64,000 bases of DNA from Chloroflexi bacterium HGW-Chloroflexi-10 (GTDB taxonomy: Bacteria > Chloroflexota > Anaerolineae > Anaerolineales > Anaerolineaceae): NCBI GenBank assembly GCA_002840755.1, contig PHBZ01000002.1, forward strand, positions 124,001-188,000, given 5' to 3'. Positions 17,391-26,204 of the stretch are shown here, one piece after another. Positions within the stretch are counted from its first letter, which is position 1, and every line of letters begins with the position of its first letter. The notes below the pieces were generated by a model that saw only the letters and a program-made list of their open reading frames with translations, was not told where the DNA came from and did no database searches. The translations under genes were made by a program, and so were the position numbers.

Positions 17391-19607
17391 TTATGCTGAC
17401 CGCATACGATATGCTTCCATAACATTGGGAAGATTTTCAATCCGGGATAATAGCCTACTTAATTGCGAAATATCACTGACTTCAACTGTTAGTTTTATGC
17501 TAGCAAGATTGTGCATAACTTTTAATTGGATATCGATTAAGTTGCCGCCTTCGTTACTAAGAACAGTTGATATGTCACCCATTAATCCCTGGCGGTCATA
17601 CGCCTTCACCTGAATAGCAACGGGATAGGTTTTTTGTAATTCTCCCCAGGATACTTTCACAATACGTTCACGGTCCTCCAACCTGAGAACATTTGGGCAA
17701 TCAGCTCGATGAATTGTTGCACCTCGTCCTCTGGTGATATATCCGACAATATCGTCCCCGGGAGCTGGCTTACAGCATCGTGCTAATGCCGTTAAAAGTC
17801 CTTTAAGTCCTAGGACTGTAACCGAATCGCTGCTGAGGTTTTTATCAGAGGGTGGTTTAGTAATAAGTAACGGGTCTTCAGCTTCCTGATCATCAGCAAT
17901 TAAACTATTTATTATTTTACCAAGGGAAAGATCACCACAGCCAATTGCCTCATATAAATCATCATGATTTTTAAATTCATAGGAATGGACAATTTGATCA
18001 AAATCCACATTTTTTAAACCAAGGCGTTTGATTTCACGTTCCAACATAATTTTGCCTTGTGCAGCATTTTGATCCCGATCTTGTTTTTTGAACCAATTCC
18101 GAATTTTTGACTTTGCTCGTTGGGTTCTTACCAAACCGAGATTTGAATTTAACCAATCACGGCTGGGTCCCCCTTGTTTAGAAGTTAATATTTCTACTTG
18201 GTCACCGGTCTTAAGCGCATAATCTAGAGATACTAATTTGGTATTGATTTTTGCACCTCTACAGCGATGTCCGATTTCTGTATGTACGTGATAAGCGAAA
18301 TCAATCGGGGTAGCGCCTGAGGGCAGATCAATGATATCCCCTCTAGGTGTAAAAATGTAAACACGGTCTTGAAATACGTCGCTTTTCATTCCATCAACAA
18401 ATTCTTGGGCATCTTCAACATCTTGACGCCATTCCATGAGGCGACGAAGCCAATTGATGCGTTGTTCATAGGTTTGGTCTCTGGGACCGCGTTCTTTATA
18501 TCGCCAATGCGCCGCAATACCGTATTCTGCATTTTGATGCATTTCATTTGTCCGAATTTGTACTTCGAGAGGTTTGCCATCTTCATAAAGGATGGCAGTA
18601 TGCAAGCTTTGGTAAAAATTGTCTTTTGGCGCTGCAATATAATCATCAAATTCATGCGGAATAGGACGCCAATGGGTATGAATAACGCCCAATGCTGCAT
18701 AACAACTGGGAATATCAGGGACCATTAAACGAACGCCACGTAAATCCATCAGCATTTCAAATGGTTTATCTTTTTCCTTCATTTTTCGATAAATGGAATA
18801 GATGTGCTTGGAGCGACCGGTTATCTCAGCTTTTATTCCAACGTCTAAAAGTAATTTAATTAATTTCTCTTCAATGGCGTTAATTTCAGCTTCACGATCT
18901 TTACGTCTTGAGGCTAAATTATTGGCTATTTCCTTGTATTTTTCTGGATTAACATAGCGAAAAGCTAGGTCTTCCAATTCCCATTTAATTTGCCAGATAC
19001 CAAGGCGGTTGGCCAATGGAGCAAAAATATCTAGAGTTTCTTTTGCGATACGTTTACGTTTCGCTTCTGGCATATAACCAAGCGTTCGCATATTATGCAA
19101 ACGGTCCGCCAATTTTATTAATACTACGCGGATGTCGTCTCCCATTGCCAGAAAGACTTTTCGTAAGGTTTCATTAGAAAGATCGTTGCGTTTCGTTTTT
19201 GTCGCAGCAGATCCGGTTTGGGTTTCTTCTTCCTCTTCTTCTGTTAATTGCGAAGATTCATTTGAGATTTGATCTCCCCTGGAAACCCGTGGAAGGTTGG
19301 TGAGTTTTGTTACCCCATCTACCAGGCGAGCAATTTCTTCACCGAAATTGTTCTTTACATCCTGCAATGTGATTGGCGTATCTTCTACCGTGTCATGAAT
19401 AAGCCCCGCTATAACGACTGCCGGAGGAACTTTCATTTCGGCCAATATGGATGCTACAGCGACACAGTGGGTAATGTATGGTTCTCCGGATGCACGAATT
19501 TGACCTTCGTGTGCGCGTTCAGCAAATGAATACGCATTCAGGACCATTTCTCGGTCTACGAAGTTGTAATTATCCGGCAAAATATCTATTAAAGCTTCAA
19601 TTTTCAT
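17391..19607 (-). CDS. rel: Bifunctional (p)ppGpp synthetase/hydrolase Rel
   Basis: A 738-residue RSH protein controlling the stringent response. The HD hydrolase domain (about 25–200) is intact: THCVAVA, GLIHDTVEDT and LIKLADRLHNMRTL are all present. The synthetase domain (about 255–370) has RGVRLMV and HEFDDYIAAPKDNFYQSLHT. TGS (about 410–470) and C-terminal ACT (about 660–738) domains follow. The synthetase carries EFDD where bifunctional enzymes usually have RxKD. An acidic Ser/Thr-rich insert (EESSQL...EEEEETQTG region near 118–135) is unusual and separates parts of the HD domain. Confidence 0.95.
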   Translation of the reverse strand: MKIEALIDILPDNYNFVDREMVLNAYSFAERAHEGQIRASGEPYITHCVAVASILAEMKVPPAVVIAGLIHDTVEDTPITLQDVKNNFGEEIARLVDGVTKLTNLPRVSRGDQISNESSQLTEEEEEETQTGSAATKTKRNDLSNETLRKVFLAMGDDIRVVLIKLADRLHNMRTLGYMPEAKRKRIAKETLDIFAPLANRLGIWQIKWELEDLAFRYVNPEKYKEIANNLASRRKDREAEINAIEEKLIKLLLDVGIKAEITGRSKHIYSIYRKMKEKDKPFEMLMDLRGVRLMVPDIPSCYAALGVIHTHWRPIPHEFDDYIAAPKDNFYQSLHTAILYEDGKPLEVQIRTNEMHQNAEYGIAAHWRYKERGPRDQTYEQRINWLRRLMEWRQDVEDAQEFVDGMKSDVFQDRVYIFTPRGDIIDLPSGATPIDFAYHVHTEIGHRCRGAKINTKLVSLDYALKTGDQVEILTSKQGGPSRDWLNSNLGLVRTQRAKSKIRNWFKKQDRDQNAAQGKIMLEREIKRLGLKNVDFDQIVHSYEFKNHDDLYEAIGCGDLSLGKIINSLIADDQEAEDPLLITKPPSDKNLSSDSVTVLGLKGLLTALARCCKPAPGDDIVGYITRGRGATIHRADCPNVLRLEDRERIVKVSWGELQKTYPVAIQVKAYDRQGLMGDISTVLSNEGGNLIDIQLKVMHNLASIKLTVEVSDISQLSRLLSRIENLPNVMEAYRMRSA

Positions 19608-19666
19608 GGGTAGGTTAAGTATATCTATAATTCTATATCGGTGTTTTTATTTGTATCTGCTTTGTC

Positions 19667-20326
19667 TCATGATTGAAATATCTTGACCAGTTGTTCTGGT
19701 TGTATATTATTAAGCCCAGTCAAAATAAGGTCTGCTCCGGAAAGATCCATTTGTTTAGTAAGTTGATTAGGTATTGCAATAGCAAATTGATGAGCTAGAG
19801 TAGCAGCTTTTATACCATTTTGGGAATCTTCGAAAATTAAAGCCTCGTAACTGGAAATTCCAATGGCTTGAGCCGCTTTTAAAAATAATTCAGGATCAGG
19901 CTTTACATTATGAACATCATCAGATGTCATTATTGCATTAAAATATGGAAGAACCCCCAGATCAGAAAGATGTGACAATACCCAATTTCTATTGGAAGAT
20001 GAAGCTACGGCTAATTTAATCTGATTGGATTTTGCCCAATCTAAATAATTTTGAATACCAGGCATGAGTGGCAGTTTTTTTGTAACTGCTCGATATGCTC
20101 GTTGATGAAGTTGATATGTGTTTATTCTGTCCAGGTTTTTTCCTGTCTTATCTATTAAATAATTAAATGGATCAAAAGCTAATTCCGAAGTTCCAATACA
20201 TTTAGAATATTCTAAAAAAGGTAGATCTGCATTGAATTGTCCGTAAATGTCTAACCATGCCTGGTAACAAGCAATTTCAGTATCGACCATCAATCCGTCA
20301 AAATCAAAGATAAATGCTTTGATCAA
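19667..20326 (-). CDS. HAD-superfamily phosphatase (beta-phosphoglucomutase-like)
   Basis: A 219-residue HAD subclass IA enzyme with helical cap. Motif I is FDFDGLMVDTE (residues 8–18), motif II ASSSN (about 109–113), motif III Lys in VKPDPELFLKAA (about 145), and motif IV FEDSQNGIKAA. The DGLMVDTE form and cap are like beta-phosphoglucomutases and sugar-phosphate phosphatases; the substrate cannot be told. It lies 59 bases upstream of nothing on its strand except rel downstream. Confidence 0.85.
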   Translation of the reverse strand: MIKAFIFDFDGLMVDTEIACYQAWLDIYGQFNADLPFLEYSKCIGTSELAFDPFNYLIDKTGKNLDRINTYQLHQRAYRAVTKKLPLMPGIQNYLDWAKSNQIKLAVASSSNRNWVLSHLSDLGVLPYFNAIMTSDDVHNVKPDPELFLKAAQAIGISSYEALIFEDSQNGIKAATLAHQFAIAIPNQLTKQMDLSGADLILTGLNNIQPEQLVKIFQS

Positions 20327-20423
20327 AATAAATTCGCCTTCCTTGAAAAAGAGAATTCACGAATTTTATCATGATATCGGATTATCAAAAGGCGAAATCA
20401 CTTCCCGATTGATTGTATAGATA

Positions 20424-21590
20424 TTACTTTAATAATTCTTGACCGCTAAAATCTCTATAAGGGGATAAAAAGGGTAATATCTCTTTATCTGATTCACTGA
20501 GCTGATCTTGTATGATCCGTGTGAGTAATTCACCAAGTCCTGGACCCAGCATAAAGCCTTGTCCACACGTTCCAGCCGCTAATAAAAAGCCTTCCACTTC
20601 TTTTGACCATCCCACGATTGGGAAACCATCTGGAGTCATAGGATATAATCCACGCCAAGTGCGCCGCACACGGATATTTTTGAGACGAGGCATTACTTCA
20701 ATCATTCTTTTAGCAACCATAGGCAAGAATTCACTAGTTTCTTCCACGTTGTACCCCCAAATATTTGGTTTAGGTGTGATACAGAAGATTATTTGTCCGG
20801 TTGAATGCTGATAAAAATAAAAATTTGAAGATCCGGGTCCTGGTCGAATATCAACTACCATGGGCTTTAGAAATGGCGCAACAGATTCAGTAATCGCTGC
20901 TTCGTGTGAATCCGGATCGACAGGCACTACCATTCTTACCAATTCACCCACCTGGCGAGCCCAAGGGCCAGCCGCGTTAATTACTGTTTTACAATTATAA
21001 ACTCCCTGGTCTGTTATGATGGCGGTAATTTTCCCGTTTTTGACAATGATTTCTAAAAGGGTCTCATTAAAATGAAATTCTGCACCTAATCTGGTTGCTT
21101 GATTGTAAAAAGCGTGGGTGGCCAGTAAGGGTGATGCTGATCCATCCTCCGGGGAGTACGTGCCTCCGACAAGGTTTTCAGGATTGATATCCGGAACCAC
21201 TTCTAAGAAATCCTGTTTATTCAGCCAGGATATATTTAGTCCGAATTGTTGTTGTATATTTAATAAATTTTTCAGGCTTTTTTCTTCATCTTCCCGAAAA
21301 GCAACAAAAGTATACCCACCTTTTTGCCAATCGATATCATCCCCATATTCGGCTTGCCAATTGGAAAAGATATCGATAGATCGTAAACACAATCTGATTT
21401 TTGCAGGATCAGAATGGGTAGCACGGATTCCCCCAATCGCTCGTTTGCTTGAACCCTGACCAACGCTGGGGAATTTATCTATAACCAATGTCTTAAACCC
21501 TGCTTTTGCAAGGGAAAAGGCCGTAGGAGCACCAATTGATCCTGCGCCGATGACGATCACATCAAAGTTAGTTCTTGAAGCACTTGACAT
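20424..21590 (-). CDS. FAD-dependent amino-acid oxidoreductase, sarcosine oxidase beta-like subunit
   Basis: A 388-residue DAO-family flavoprotein with N-terminal dinucleotide fold VIVIGAGSIGAPTAFSLAKAG (residues 10–30 in two motifs), SSKRAIGGIRATHSD typical of covalent or tight FAD site of SoxB-like proteins, and C-terminal LAAGTCGQGFMLGPGLGELL. It follows the large iron-sulfur flavoprotein gene by two bases, so the pair probably forms one dehydrogenase acting on a secondary or N-methyl amine such as sarcosine, proline or hydroxyproline. The exact substrate is not determinable. Confidence 0.85.
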   Translation of the reverse strand: MSSASRTNFDVIVIGAGSIGAPTAFSLAKAGFKTLVIDKFPSVGQGSSKRAIGGIRATHSDPAKIRLCLRSIDIFSNWQAEYGDDIDWQKGGYTFVAFREDEEKSLKNLLNIQQQFGLNISWLNKQDFLEVVPDINPENLVGGTYSPEDGSASPLLATHAFYNQATRLGAEFHFNETLLEIIVKNGKITAIITDQGVYNCKTVINAAGPWARQVGELVRMVVPVDPDSHEAAITESVAPFLKPMVVDIRPGPGSSNFYFYQHSTGQIIFCITPKPNIWGYNVEETSEFLPMVAKRMIEVMPRLKNIRVRRTWRGLYPMTPDGFPIVGWSKEVEGFLLAAGTCGQGFMLGPGLGELLTRIIQDQLSESDKEILPFLSPYRDFSGQELLK

Positions 21591-21592
21591 TG

Positions 21593-23680
21593 TTATTTTT
21601 TCTCCGTTTGCACACCAGCGAATAGGGCAAGTGGAATTTCCATAAAAATTGGACGTTTTGTTTGATCCGTAACTTCTTCTTCAGGAATACCTTCCTCCCT
21701 AAAAATTCTGCGAATAATTGATGTGCATGTTTTTCCACCACATGACCCCATTCCAGCTCTGGTCATTGTTTTGATTTCATTAAAATCACGATAACCCTGA
21801 TGGATTAAATTGCGGATATCACCAGCTTTAACCCGTTCACACCGGCAAACGATCATATCATCTTCAATATGCGGTATGTAGTGATCCATGGGTTGGCTGA
21901 TCTGAATTTCTTGAATACGCAAACCTGCGATCTGTGAGGCTATTTCTTGTGGTGCTTGAATTTGAACAACAAATGTTCGATCACTTGTGGGGATGCTATG
22001 TACGGAAAGAACATCGAATTCTCCCAGGGGATTTCCTTCTATATCCATTGCCATTACGTGGTCGAGTTCTTGTAAAGGCTGGCGGTTAAATTCGTAAGGA
22101 ATCGAAACGATTGGATGATGATGGCTATTCCGATAATCAACCAATGTTATTGCCAATCCAGGACAACCCACAACACATTGTTCACAAACTTCGCAGCAAA
22201 ACCCATTTCCTAGGAAAGTGGGTATCTGTCGAATATCTTTTTGATCAACGTAAATTAGCCCATGTGGGCAGAGACTGGCGCATGGATTACAAGGTATTTC
22301 CTGGACACAGTGAATTACTGGTAGAACACCTTCCAATTCTTCAGGAAGTTTTTCTTCGGTTTTGGCTCCAGGACGCGATTTTAGAATTTCTGAGGTTCTA
22401 TACCAGGACTGAGGAATCTCGGGAAGATCCAGACCAAGTTTTTTGGCAATTTCCATACCTCGGATTTTGCCAGAAAAAATCGCGGCAGACGCTTCTGCAA
22501 TTTCTTCAGCATCACCACCAACAAAGGTGTCAATGCCGTATTGCACTCCTTTTTTATAAAATTCATCGACCGAATCTAAACCAACAGCAATCAAGACAGT
22601 ATCGCATTCAAAAGATTTCTCTGTTCCGGGTATAGGTTGAAATTGATCGTTGACTTTGGCAATAGTTACTGATTCCACGTGATCTGATCCGTTTGCACTC
22701 AATATTGTATGCGAATTCATGATTTGAACCCCCATGCGAACCAACTTGTCTTTATGAACTTTATAACCACCACATTCGGGTAATGCTTCAACCAATCCCA
22801 CAACGTTTATGCCTGCCTGCAAGGCATGATAACCAGCGATAAGGCCCACATTGCCACCACCAACAATAAACAGTCGTTCTGCCGGTCGTACCAAATCTCG
22901 ATTAACCAGGGTCTGAAATGCTCCAGCTCCATATACTCCTGGGATTGTGTTACCTTTAAAGGACAAAAATTTTTCTCTTGCTCCAGAAACTACCAAAAGA
23001 ATTTGCGGCTTAACTAAAACATATTCATTGGATTTTTTTTGAATACCAACTTTTCTATCAGAAAACACTGCTAATGCAGTACTTTGTAACCAAATTTCCA
23101 CACTTTCGAGTTGTCTGATTTCAGCTTCCAATTTGGTTGCGATATCGATACCACGTGTACCTGCAAATACGGCCTGTGTTGAGCCAAAAAACCGGTGGGT
23201 TTGTAAAACCAGTTTTCCACCTAATTTGTGTTTATCGTCGATTATTAAGGTTTTAATACCCAGCTTTCCCAACTCGATAGCCGCTGAAAGGCCAGCAGGA
23301 CCACCACCTATAACAAGTACTGGGACATCAATTTCACTTATCTGATTCATAACTGGTGCTTGGGCTATTTTTGGTAGTTCAGGTAGACCATCGGCTGGAA
23401 ATACGACCATGTTTTCTTCAATTTCAACCATGCATGATTTTACCGGGGTTCCGTTTGCAATCACCATGCATTGAGCACATTGTCCATTTGCACAAAAAAT
23501 CCCTTGAGGAGAACCATCTTTGTGATGGTGTCCAAAAATTCTAACCCCATTGGCAAAAAGAGCAGATGATATGGTTTCGCCTACATTTGCGGATAATGCC
23601 ACACCATTCCAGGTAAATTGAATTCCTTTTTTTTCGGGTATGGGCAGGATTGGGTGTTTTTTGATACGGAAATTGGACAT
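21593..23680 (-). CDS. Multi-domain iron-sulfur flavoprotein, partner of the DAO-like subunit
   Basis: A 695-residue fusion. In order: an N-terminal [2Fe-2S] ferredoxin-like domain (Cys in GIFCANGQCAQC and SCM, near 60–85); a pyridine nucleotide-disulfide reductase core with FAD motif VLVIGGGPAGLSAAIELG and NAD-type motif LFIVGGGNVGLIAGYHAL; a ferredoxin segment rich in Cys (CNPCASLCP and CCEVCEQCVVGCP) for Fe-S clusters; and a BFD-type [2Fe-2S] domain (CRCERV ... GSCGGKTC). It resembles fused HcnA/HcnB or SoxA/D-type subunits. The start at 23680 follows AAAGGA at good distance; the in-frame ATG at 23698 has no ribosome site. Confidence 0.85.
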   Translation of the reverse strand: MSNFRIKKHPILPIPEKKGIQFTWNGVALSANVGETISSALFANGVRIFGHHHKDGSPQGIFCANGQCAQCMVIANGTPVKSCMVEIEENMVVFPADGLPELPKIAQAPVMNQISEIDVPVLVIGGGPAGLSAAIELGKLGIKTLIIDDKHKLGGKLVLQTHRFFGSTQAVFAGTRGIDIATKLEAEIRQLESVEIWLQSTALAVFSDRKVGIQKKSNEYVLVKPQILLVVSGAREKFLSFKGNTIPGVYGAGAFQTLVNRDLVRPAERLFIVGGGNVGLIAGYHALQAGINVVGLVEALPECGGYKVHKDKLVRMGVQIMNSHTILSANGSDHVESVTIAKVNDQFQPIPGTEKSFECDTVLIAVGLDSVDEFYKKGVQYGIDTFVGGDAEEIAEASAAIFSGKIRGMEIAKKLGLDLPEIPQSWYRTSEILKSRPGAKTEEKLPEELEGVLPVIHCVQEIPCNPCASLCPHGLIYVDQKDIRQIPTFLGNGFCCEVCEQCVVGCPGLAITLVDYRNSHHHPIVSIPYEFNRQPLQELDHVMAMDIEGNPLGEFDVLSVHSIPTSDRTFVVQIQAPQEIASQIAGLRIQEIQISQPMDHYIPHIEDDMIVCRCERVKAGDIRNLIHQGYRDFNEIKTMTRAGMGSCGGKTCTSIIRRIFREEGIPEEEVTDQTKRPIFMEIPLALFAGVQTEKK

Positions 23681-24100
23681 ACGAATTCCTTTTTGCATGA
23701 GTAAACTTAGAAACAGTCCAGAATCATTATATTTATAGTTTAAAATGGTTGCTAAGATTCATATTACTCAAAAAATCAATTAACCAAAACTGATGGAATG
23801 CTTAATTTACTGAATGTGCTGTCATCAAAAATATGTTATTTCTTGCGCAAATTGGTTTTGAAATATTACATACTCTCACAAAAAGACGTTCGGGACAATG
23901 TCGCTACGATCGGAGCACGTTGCGTTTTCGTAAAAATTCAAATCGGAACGAATGGTATTTTGAAAAATGGTTCGTATCCAATGGGATTTTCTAAAAATAG
24001 CAGCAAATATGGCGTTATTTATTTGTATTTGTAAATTTAATTTTATTGTGGCCTATGGTAGAATTTAAATAATTATTGATGAAGCATGTCGGAGGGTAAA
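23681..24100. other. Intergenic region upstream of pfkA
   Basis: About 420 bases between divergent genes. It holds a dispersed repeat copy (23911–23954) and a probable pfkA promoter: TAGAAT preceded by TGG (extended -10 type) at 24054–24062. A 78-codon open frame at 23798–24034 runs through the repeat, has no ribosome site and is not credible as a gene. Confidence 0.5.
23911..23954 (-). repeat. Dispersed repeat, copy 2 (inverted relative to copy 1)
   Basis: A 44-bp match to 6022–6068 on the opposite strand: 41 of 44 aligned positions agree, with a three-base length difference in the T-run. It begins CGGAGCACGTTGCGT on the plus strand. Confidence 0.7.
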
Positions 24101-25069
24101 ATGAAGAGAATTGCTGTGTTGACGAGTGGTGGTGATGCGCCTGGAATGAATGCTGCTATTAGATCGGTTGTTAGGACTGGTATATCTAAAGGATTTGAAA
24201 TATTTGGGGTACGCAATGGATACGCTGGTCTAATTGCTGGTAACCTTAATCCTTTGGGCCCTCGCGATGTCGGTGGTATTATGCAAAAGGGCGGAACAAT
24301 TTTGGGCAGTGCGCGTTCATTGGAATTTAAAACACCTGAAGGTCAAAGAATGGCAATTCGGAATCTGAATTCGTTTGGTGTAGAAGGGTTGGTTGTGATC
24401 GGGGGGAATGGGTCGCAGACCGGTGGGCATGCCTTATGGAAATTAGGATATCCAGTTGTAGGAGTTGCTTCCACAATTGATAATGATTTATATGGTTCTG
24501 ATATTACTATAGGTGTTGATACAGCTTTAAATGTTGCTTTGGAAGCAGTTGATCGATTAAAAGTAACAGCCTCTTCTCATCAGCGCGCATTTTTACTTGA
24601 AGTAATGGGCAGGGATTGCGGTTACCTGGCTTTAATGACTGCACTGGCCGGTGGAGCTGAAGCAGTGTTGATCCCTGAAGTAAAAGTAACACCCGAAGAA
24701 GTAGCAAAAATAATTTCAGAAGCATACGAAAAGGGGAAAGCCCATGCTATTGTCATTGTGGCTGAGGGAGCAGAATATAACGCTGAACGATTATCCAATT
24801 ATTTTAAAGAACATCAAGGTAGAATGGGCTTTGATTTGCGCGTAGCCATACTTGGGCATATTCAAAGGGGGGGAACACCTTCCGCTTACGACCGAATATT
24901 AGGTAGTCGTTTGGGGGCTGGTGCAGTTGAAGCCATAGCACGGGGAGAATATGGTGTTTTATGCGGATGGGTAAATTCTGCGTTGAAATATACACCTTAT
25001 GAAGATGTGGTTAATAAAAAGAAAGAGCTGGATACAAGTCTGGTTGAATTGGCTAGAATACTGGATTAA
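24101..25069 (+). CDS. pfkA: 6-phosphofructokinase
   Basis: A 322-residue glycolytic kinase converting fructose 6-phosphate to fructose 1,6-bisphosphate. Motifs: LTSGGDAPGMNAAIR (residues 7–21), the nucleotide loop VVIGGNGSQTGG (99–110), catalytic STIDNDLYGSD, and EVMGRDCGYLA, GHIQRGGTPSAYDR. Gly104 fits ATP use rather than pyrophosphate use, but residue 103 is Asn where E. coli PfkA has Asp103. The ATG at 24101 has GGAGG five bases upstream; the ATG at 24086 would place that site inside the gene. Confidence 0.95.
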   Translation: MKRIAVLTSGGDAPGMNAAIRSVVRTGISKGFEIFGVRNGYAGLIAGNLNPLGPRDVGGIMQKGGTILGSARSLEFKTPEGQRMAIRNLNSFGVEGLVVIGGNGSQTGGHALWKLGYPVVGVASTIDNDLYGSDITIGVDTALNVALEAVDRLKVTASSHQRAFLLEVMGRDCGYLALMTALAGGAEAVLIPEVKVTPEEVAKIISEAYEKGKAHAIVIVAEGAEYNAERLSNYFKEHQGRMGFDLRVAILGHIQRGGTPSAYDRILGSRLGAGAVEAIARGEYGVLCGWVNSALKYTPYEDVVNKKKELDTSLVELARILD

Positions 25070-25070
25070 T

Positions 25071-25107
25071 AAAAAAGATGGTTCTGGAAAAAAGAACCAT
25101 CTTTTTT
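25071..25107. terminator. Bidirectional terminator between pfkA and prfB
   Basis: Arms AAAAAAGATGGTTCT and AGAACCATCTTTTTT pair perfectly over 15 bases around a 7-base loop, with A- and T-runs serving both convergent genes. Confidence 0.9.
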
Positions 25108-25108
25108 A

Positions 25109-26189
25109 TTATTGTGCTTTTAAATATGCTTCAATAAACCCATTCAGGTCACCATCCAGCACACTATTGACATTACCCACTTCATGTTCAGTGCGGTGAT
25201 CTTTAGCCAACTGATAGGGGTGAAGTACATAAGAACGTATCTGGCTTCCCCATTCAGCTTTTTGATATACACCACGAAGTTGAGCGCGTTCTTTTTCCTG
25301 TTCTTGTTGTTTGATTTCGAGGAGCTTAGCTCTTAATACCCGGAAAGCATTTTCTCGATTTTGTAAGAGCGATCTTTCGTTTTGGCAGGTGACAATGATG
25401 CCTGTAGGAATATGCATTAATCGGATTGCCGTAGAGTTTTTCTGAACATTTTGACCGCCTGCACCTGAAGATTTAAAAACATCAATGCGAACATCGTCAA
25501 CGGGGATTTGGATGCTCTCATCGTCTTCTTCAACCTCGGGTAATATTTCAACCATTGCAAACGACGTATGTCTACGGTGATTTGCATCAAATGGAGAAAG
25601 GCGTACCAACCTGTGAACACCTTTTTCAGATTTCAGGTATCCATAAGCATACTTACCAGTTATGGACATTGTAACGCTCTTTATACCAGCTTCTTCACCT
25701 ATGGATCTGTCGAGAATTTCTACAGCACAACTATTTTGGTCGGCCCAACGCAAATACATTCTTTCCAACATTGCAGCCCAATCCTGGGAATCAGTACCAC
25801 CAGCGCCGGCGTGAATTCCCAAAAAGGCATTTCCCCGGTCGTACTTTTCAGATAATAATACACTAAGTTCTCGTTGGCTTAAATCTTTTTCAATTGCATT
25901 TATTTCAATAAGAATCTCTTCCCGATAGCTTTCGTCTTTCAGGTCGGCCAGCTCTACAATATCAGAAATTTTCTTTTCAAGTTTTTTCCAACTCTGAATT
26001 TCATCACGCAGGTCAACAAGATTTTTCATCAATTGATGCGCTCTGGTTTGATTACTCCAGAGATTTGGATCTTCAGTTTCTCTTTCGAGAATGATTAATT
26101 GAGTTTCTTTTCCTGGCAAGTCAAAGGTGCACCAGGAGATCATTAATTTTGGCAGTGGAATTTGCCAAGCGATCAATTAGGTCTTGCAT
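25109..26189 (-). CDS. prfB: Peptide chain release factor 2, with +1 programmed frameshift
   Basis: A 359-residue class I release factor for UGA and UAA. Translation starts at ATG 26189 (MQDLIDRLANSTAKIND...), runs 22 codons to CTT, meets in-frame TGA at 26123–26121, and continues in the +1 frame as GAC at 26122, giving LDLPGKETQL. The slippery site CTT-TGA-C is the classical RF2 autoregulatory signal. Only a weak purine stretch lies upstream of it. The SPF codon-recognition motif (RLSPFDANHRRH) and GGQ motif (SSGAGGQNVQK) are present. It follows ftsY by 15 bases. Confidence 0.95.
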
Positions 26190-26204
26190 ATTGTTTTCTC
26201 CGTA

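Noticed and set aside
23798-24034. 78-codon plus-strand frame upstream of pfkA
   Set aside because: No ribosome site, no protein-like composition, and it runs through the dispersed repeat.
25109-26176. prfB starting at 26176 in the +1 frame
   Set aside because: The true start is 26189 in another frame, joined by the CTT-TGA-C frameshift; the codons between 26176 and 26124 in that frame are not conserved RF2 sequence.
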